A stretch of DNA of 62,000 nucleotides from NCBI GenBank assembly GCA_009760855.2, contig WPIO01000003.1:14550001-14612000 (forward strand), written 5' to 3'. The notes under the pieces were generated by a model. It saw only the letters and a list, made by a program, of their open reading frames with translations, was not told the origin of the DNA and searched no databases. This stretch comes from Cristatella mucedo. Its lineage: Eukaryota; Bryozoa; Phylactolaemata; Cristatellidae. Below are positions 59,001-62,000 of this stretch, one piece after another (within the stretch, counting starts at the first letter, position 1; every line of letters begins with the position of its first letter). The position numbers and the translations under genes are program-made.

Positions 59001-61706
59001 GATTATAACCAATGGTAATGTTGGGGATTGATTACTGCTGCATTTCAGCAGCCAATTTATGCTACTTAGCTGAGACCCTAATATTCTTGCTATGCATTCA
59101 ATGTGAAGTAGCAGGTACTTGACAGCTTGGCTCTTGTTACTTTAAGCCTTATCAGTGACTATCGTCCTGCGGTCACCGTCATAGCCAGCATTTTCATGCT
59201 GTTAGGTGCTCTAGAACACCTGGCTCGTATATTGTCAAGCGAGAGTGCAAGTACCTCAATTTGTTACCCTTGAACCCCCTGCAGTAGTCTCAAAGCTTCT
59301 GTTGGAATTTCCTGTAGAAACATCTGACCATTGAAAATTTGCAGTTCCGGAAATTCATGTCTTGTAGTGCTAGTTGGATTGACGATAGATGTTAAGGCTG
59401 CCGATATTTAAGCCGTGCTGTCGTTTCGTTATACCACCCATGACTGCTTATACTTAGCATGTGCAGAGATTCTTAAGCTCTAATGTACGATCCACTTTAA
59501 GCTGCTTATATTTGGGGAGGCGCAATTATGTTGTGTATGGGTGTTGGTTGAGCTCTTGTCACAGATCCTTATTCATAGCCAAAGTTCAGGCTGACTGGCT
59601 TGCATTGAATAGAGTTGGGCCATAGGCTCATTGGTTGCTGAAATGCGTATGGATCTTATTACATTCCTTTCTAGGATATTGCTAATGCAGAAATGTTCTC
59701 GCAATGTGCATGTATAACAGTGCAGGATGCCTCGAGACATTCATACATTCTTTGGTGCAGCTCCACCTCTGCCGCCTTCAAATGTGAGTGAAGTCGCCGC
59801 TCGATGGTCCGCTATGGTGCTTTCGTGGGCTGCATCTTACAATGGTGGCTATGAACAGGAATTCCAGGTGTATGTTAATTTAACACTTGTATATAATGGA
59901 AGCAGCACGTCATGCACAGTCACGGGTATGTCATTTATAGATCAGTTTTATGTGTATATGCAATGTTTCCATATATGAATGTTTGTGAATTAGTTGCATG
60001 CTTTTGTGACTGGCAGCTCTGCTTGTGCCTGCTGCATTCAATACTGCAATATTTTCTGTTTGCATTCACTGTAAGCCATATTTCTATGTGAGTTTACTTT
60101 TGCGTCTGACCTGTAGCTCAGCAAAGCCTTAAGAACTTATTAGGTGGTCCAAAGGAAAGGTTTTAGCAACCACTTTCAAAGCATTAGCGATGTTGTATGC
60201 ATAACTTGCATTAAACAAGTGAGATTTTGAAGCTTGTTGGAAAATAAAGACATGATTGATTAAGCAGGCGGTAAGGATTTGGCAGTGAAGCTTGCTGACC
60301 AATTCATGCCATAGTTGGCAGTCGAGAACAGACAGGGTCGTTGAATTTGAATGGTGGTTTGTAGCACTGAGTTCCTGAGCATCGAGCCTGCTCAGCAGAA
60401 GCTTTTAGGTAAGTTACAGATGGTCCGAGAACAGCTGGACATCCATTAGCTAATAATTTCCTAAACTTTTTAGGGCTTTCATCGGGCAGCTATTTTGTGT
60501 ACGTCGAGGCAAAGAACTACGTTGGAAAAAGTAATTCCTCGGAGGTGGTCGTGGTTACTCTGCTAGCTGGACCGCCAGCTGGAAGCTTGAGTTTTAGCAC
60601 TCCTTGGAGTCTTCCTTTTCATGCTGATGCTGAATACTGTGTCGAGGTCAATTGCTCCTATGCCGATTCTCAGAGCAGTACGTCAGCCAATAATTGCACC
60701 CAGACAGGTGCTAACACGGCTCAGAGCATTCAGTGTCCTGCAGCTCGTGCCCGATGGTGCCTGGTCAACTTTCAAGATATTGTGTGTGGAGCTTATGCTG
60801 ATCTCACAAGAACCGCAGGCAAGTCCAACTACTGATGCCCCTGGATAAATGCCTTCTCAAAACGCTAATGCGCTCGCTGTTATATACACCTAGTAGTGAT
60901 CCACAATCAATTGTTTTAGTCTTTAAGTTAGCATGCAGCCATGAGTATTTAGTTGAGATGGACTGTTCTTCCGTCACTCGTGTATTTAGATGGTACTGGT
61001 TTGCTGGCAGATAATTAGCTGACCCATAAGGGCAGCATACTCCTAGTCGAATCACTGATAAAAGTAGTCAGTAAATAAATATAATTAATTTGTATAGCTC
61101 CCTAAGCAAACATATTCTCTATTCAGGCGTTTCACATATGCCGCAGGACTAGAGCCCACGACCTCGGTCATTACCAACATTCACCTTGACATTGGTCGAG
61201 GCGAGCACTTCAATCACTGGGCCAAACTAGGTGGCCTTACAAGGCTGCAATGAGTTTCAAGCATTCTCCGTGGGATATTCAGCTGGAAAATTAAGACCCT
61301 GTTCAGCTACTTCTACTGAATTTTTATTCGCGTAGATGTGGCTCCTTCGTTGGAGCATTTTAGTTAAGGCTGTTTTCCACTCCTACATAGCGATCTTATA
61401 AAACTTACAAAAGTTGACTATGTGTCAGATTAAGTTTTAAGGATTTCTATCATAAGGAGCACATCATCCACTTCAGATATTTTCATTCCAGATAATTACG
61501 AAACTACTCAGACAACAACAGCATCACACGACACACTGGGCAATATCAAAACTATCTTGGTTACCATGCCATCTGTAGGCACCATATGTCTGTTGGTTGC
61601 TATTGCCCTCAGAGAACTTAATCTCTTTCTCGGCGCTTTACATTTGGTACAAATGAAACACGATCGAATGGTTAGTAATAGCATGCTCACTAAACAACGA
61701 GAATAA
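40687..61706 (+). CDS. cell-surface receptor: five Ig domains, FN3, Cys-rich stalk, one transmembrane helix (10 exons)
   Basis: Joining the exons at 40687-41050, 45165-45452, 45860-45985, 46335-46499, 46673-46762, 48996-49172, 56591-56875, 59761-59925, 60474-60818 and 61492-61706 gives an unbroken frame of about 739 codons; every intron is phase 1. Approximate order: possible signal peptide 1-25, Ig1 26-121, Ig2 122-217, Ig3 218-314 (split), Ig4 315-404 (split), Ig5 405-499, FN3 500-585 (split), Cys-rich stalk 586-668, transmembrane helix about 685-705, tail of about 33 residues. Each Ig domain has its two core Cys and most have the core Trp. Many N-x-S/T sites fit an extracellular role in adhesion or recognition. 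No kinase or signalling domain is present. The last ~33 codons come from an inserted LINE piece. The exon set is well supported; the first exon, its start and possible extra exons in the long introns are not proven. Confidence 0.75.
41985..42690 (+). mobile_element. LINE fragment in intron 1
   Basis: Pieces of the LINE ORF in order: SARNLGV-like (VASAHNLGVL), DRDTTPKLVY, ATRLVCHERC with ITPLLTDLHWLPINQHIDF, KVLSLTS. The ORF end (ttaaaaagaagctgaaaaag) and a tail near 42625-42690 (atgtaaagtgcctagacatt) follow. It is on the gene's strand and broken by frameshifts. Confidence 0.75.
42700..42870 (+). mobile_element. LINE 3' UTR fragment in intron 1
   Basis: From ggtctgtatgaagtgtcctt through gtggatgttatcacc and cagcatacgcgaagtgcatg to atacaaatcttgttatcatc. 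The same fragment type lies at 46085-46290. Confidence 0.65.
43471..43859. mobile_element. hAT-like non-autonomous DNA transposon, 389 bp
   Basis: The ends are imperfect inverted repeats: cagtggttggcaaa at the left and tttgccaacctctg at the right. The ca(g)tgGTTggcaa start is of the hAT type. The 8 bp flanking each end (cccaagac and cccggtac) match at five positions, which fits an old target duplication. No transposase is present; the + frame inside is a chance frame. Confidence 0.6.
43860..45164. other. rest of intron 1
   Basis: No further exon or repeat recognised. Frames at 44179-44587 have no Ig-like Cys/Trp pattern. Confidence 0.5.
45165..45452 (+). CDS. exon 2: Ig2 (C2/I-like)
   Basis: 288 nt between gctattttag and gtaagtag, phase 1 to 1. 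Core residues: MVTCQSLGGYPAPNITWYKG (B-strand Cys and C-strand Trp) and DDGASLTCVANN (F-strand Cys). Complete single-exon domain. Confidence 0.85.
45860..45985 (+). CDS. exon 3: first half of Ig3
   Basis: 126 nt between catttgcag and gtaagcag. It encodes VEGDDIMLTCSAKG with the B-strand Cys, and IAWTTPNT with the core Trp. The domain is split after the C strand, as in many animal Ig genes. Confidence 0.8.
46085..46290 (+). mobile_element. LINE 3' UTR fragment in intron 3, with a 14-bp hairpin
   Basis: Related to 42700-42870 and ending in the usual tail (catatttcaagtgcctagaa, gagattaatttctct). A perfect 14-bp inverted repeat (46141-46154 and 46163-46176, 8-nt loop) lies inside it and is not in the other copy. 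Confidence 0.65.
46335..46499 (+). CDS. exon 4: second half of Ig3
   Basis: 165 nt between gcgaatgtag and gtaagcca. It encodes GISYLYVGHIQRQAAGIYIC, then TTSNF. The usual Asp before the F-strand Cys is replaced by Gln (QAAGIYIC), a mild departure from the DxGxYxC pattern. Confidence 0.8.
46673..46762 (+). CDS. exon 5: first part of Ig4
   Basis: 90 nt between tttttatag and gtaataaa. It encodes KPTVYPSSVNVSSGDNISLI followed by CNVTDP, the A-B part of an I-set-like domain. It is too short to stand alone and needs exon 6. Confidence 0.75.
46763..48995. other. intron 5
   Basis: It contains a short LINE remnant at 47275-47325 (PLLSDLCWFPIKLQI-like) and a SINE-like scrap near 47120-47200. The - frame at 48545-48859 (104 codons) has a hydrophobic stretch but no partners; I do not call it. 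Confidence 0.5.
48996..49172 (+). CDS. exon 6: second part of Ig4
   Basis: 177 nt between tctcttttag and gtaagata. It opens with GNPAALYNWTQNG (core Trp) and carries LTSSGAYVCTAYNTAG (F-strand Cys), with an extra Cys in EMCNISVF. It joins exon 5 as ...TDP-GNPA..., the classic phrase before the C strand. The frame stays open past the donor for a further ~145 codons without domain content. Confidence 0.8.
49627..52970 (-). mobile_element. CR1/L2-like LINE, most complete copy, in intron 6 (inactivated)
   Basis: Read on the - strand: an APE-type endonuclease start (52858-52550: LNACLWKPCLMCNKSL, LLALTKTWLKL) and its middle (52543-52265: AVVYRPPG, VMGDFNVHFDN, LDQIF). A linker region follows, then the reverse transcriptase (51714-50713: FKKAVVRPLLKK, NYRLVSLLPFLSKTLERVM, SGFRANHSTES, LLDLSAAFDTIDH, GVPQGPVLGPVLF, FYVDDTPLY). 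Then come the thumb and ORF end (50678-50250), the 3' UTR and the (ATT)n tail at 49627. A stop at 52550-52552, frameshifts near 52.3 and 51.7-52.0 kb, and a fold-back piece at 50636 show it is dead. It is antisense to the host gene. Confidence 0.9.
50636..50742 (+). mobile_element. fold-back element arm inserted in the LINE
   Basis: From taatgtatctccgtcc through gtcataaataccatgtgggt, acgctggagagttttt and agccaaagtggctttcggta it follows the left arm of the 23772 element. It separates LINE codons CMDDICMHT from MAANFLRL, which should be adjacent. Confidence 0.8.
53295..53447 (-). mobile_element. SINE-B in intron 6
   Basis: The antisense body (acagaagagccttacgggta, then tcgcccactgcagga), B-box region (gttgaaccaatgacc, diverged) and head end (cctagtgtgtcataac) are visible. 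Confidence 0.7.
53448..56590. other. rest of intron 6
   Basis: No Ig-like exon found on the + strand. Frames at 54671-54871 and 55446-55637 lack domain features. Possible eroded tail near 55640-55710. Confidence 0.5.
56591..56875 (+). CDS. exon 7: Ig5 (I-set)
   Basis: 285 nt between ttttttgcag and gtgagttg. It encodes KPITLACSAYGNPLPTITWT (Cys and Trp) and SQDGYGTYICFANSQYG (DGYGTYIC, F-strand Cys). This is the best conserved Ig domain of the protein. Confidence 0.9.
57365..57830 (-). mobile_element. LINE 3' fragment in intron 7
   Basis: Antisense tail (catagcatcctcagagaatg, then ctcattctatgcactttgca), UTR and ORF end (ggctttaggagcatacgaat). Diverged from the 49627 copy. Confidence 0.75.
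57831..59760. other. rest of intron 7, duplicated part from about 58880
   Basis: The first kilobase shows nothing recognisable. From about 58880 (gtgtgaactttcagcttgct) to exon 8 the intron is homologous to the - strand of 22675-23560. Confidence 0.6.
59761..59925 (+). CDS. exon 8: first half of FN3
   Basis: 165 nt between tttggtgcag and gtatgtca. It encodes PPLPPSNVSEVAARW, then MVLSWAASYNGGYEQEFQVY, with the B-strand Trp and the C-strand Tyr region typical of FN3. The Tyr in AASYNGG is the position where the inverted copy has a stop. Confidence 0.85.
60474..60818 (+). CDS. exon 9: second half of FN3 and Cys-rich juxtamembrane segment, GC donor
   Basis: 345 nt between aactttttag and a GC donor (ccgcag|gcaagt). 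The FN3 end is LSSGSYFVYVEAKNYVGKSN, with the F-strand Tyr pattern and a hydrophobic G strand (SEVVVVTL). About 80 residues follow with seven Cys (YCVEVNC, NNC, IQC, RWC, IVC) that I cannot assign to a known module. The last codon is completed by the next exon in phase 1, which supports the unusual donor. Confidence 0.8.
61075..61245 (-). mobile_element. SINE-A, partner of the copy at 20085-20250
   Basis: Antisense tail (aatttgtatagctccctaag), B-box region (gagcccacgacctcggtcat) and head (gggccaaactaggtggcc). It lies at the same intron position as the SINE in the inverted duplicate. Confidence 0.8.
61492..61706 (+). CDS. exon 10: transmembrane segment with LINE-derived C-terminus
   Basis: It starts after tttcattccag and encodes a Thr/Ser-rich linker (NYETTQTTTASHDTLG). 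The helix TILVTMPSVGTICLLVAIA follows. At about 61606 the homology with the inverted copy stops and a reversed LINE 3' end begins (ctcagagaacttaatctct). The frame stays open for 33 more codons (ALRELNLFLGALHLVQMKHD, then RMVSNSMLTKQRE) to TAA at 61704-61706. Whether this tail is used, or whether the exon is spoiled, cannot be decided from the DNA. Confidence 0.65.
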
Positions 61707-61895
61707 TAAGGTTAGGGATGGCATGCACAAGGATCAGTATGCAAGTGTGGTTAGTGGCAGCATGTACAGTGTCAGCAGCATAAGCACATAAAGGACGAAT
61801 CACGGGAACCAGCTAAATGCTGTCACAAGTAGATGCGTTATTATTTTTTTTTAATGTGGTCAAGTCAGGGGATATCGTGATGCTTGTCGGGAGTG
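61606..61895 (-). mobile_element. LINE 3' end fused into exon 10
   Basis: Starts abruptly at the tail hairpin (cctcagagaacttaatctct) without the (ATT)n run, then the family 3' UTR (cggcgctttacatttggtac, catgcacaaggatcagtatg). It fades near 61895. The lack of the terminal tail suggests that a deletion or recombination, not plain insertion, made the junction. Confidence 0.75.
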
Positions 61896-62000
61896 ATTTC
61901 AATCACTCAGCCAATCACTGAGTAAAAACTCTATCCAACTTTGCAAACTTGTGATCTTATACTCCTTGTATTAGACCTTAGATTAAACAGCAGGGAACTT

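Overview
The window looks like nuclear DNA of an animal. It has a spliced multi-exon gene, long introns full of decayed transposons, tRNA-derived SINEs, CR1/L2-like LINEs, microsatellites and fold-back elements, and no operon-like or compact microbial gene layout. The species cannot be fixed from sequence alone. An invertebrate is likely, and a sponge or other early-branching animal is possible but unproven.

The one convincing host gene lies on the + strand at about 40.7-61.7 kb. I reconstructed ten exons by following splice sites and reading frame. They join without a break into about 739 residues. All nine introns are phase 1, and the last intron of the set uses a GC donor. The predicted protein has a possible signal peptide, five immunoglobulin (Ig) domains, one fibronectin type III (FN3) domain, a juxtamembrane segment with seven cysteines, one transmembrane helix and a short tail. 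It looks like a cell-surface adhesion or recognition receptor.

The 3' part of this gene (the FN3, Cys-rich and transmembrane exons, with introns) is also present in inverted orientation on the - strand at about 19.4-23.6 kb. That copy has a stop codon in each of two exons and no Ig exons beside it, so it is a partial segmental duplicate that became a pseudogene. Its transmembrane exon is intact and shows the probable ancestral tail. In the + copy the same exon is cut by a piece of reversed LINE 3' end. The frame stays open through the piece, so it would supply a new C-terminus.

The rest is mostly repeats. At 0-1.6 kb there is CpG-rich sequence with three successive imperfect tandem duplications. 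At 6.7-7.4 kb there is a degenerate tandem array with a unit of about 166 bp. LINE fragments occur throughout. The best copy (49.6-53.0 kb, - strand, in intron 6 of the Ig gene) keeps recognisable endonuclease and reverse transcriptase domains but carries a stop, frameshifts and an inserted fold-back piece. Two other LINE copies (27.5-30.8 kb) lost the reverse transcriptase core through separate internal deletions. Two SINE families are present, and the 3' end of one matches the LINE 3' end. A 568-bp fold-back element lies at 23.8-24.3 kb, with partial copies elsewhere, and a 389-bp hAT-like non-autonomous element lies at 43.5 kb.

No CRISPR array, rRNA gene, credible functional tRNA gene or prokaryotic gene was seen. 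The intergenic stretches at 8-12.4, 14-15.9, 17.8-19.3, 30.8-32.4, 34.5-35.4 and 37.2-39.4 kb hold no coding region I can support.
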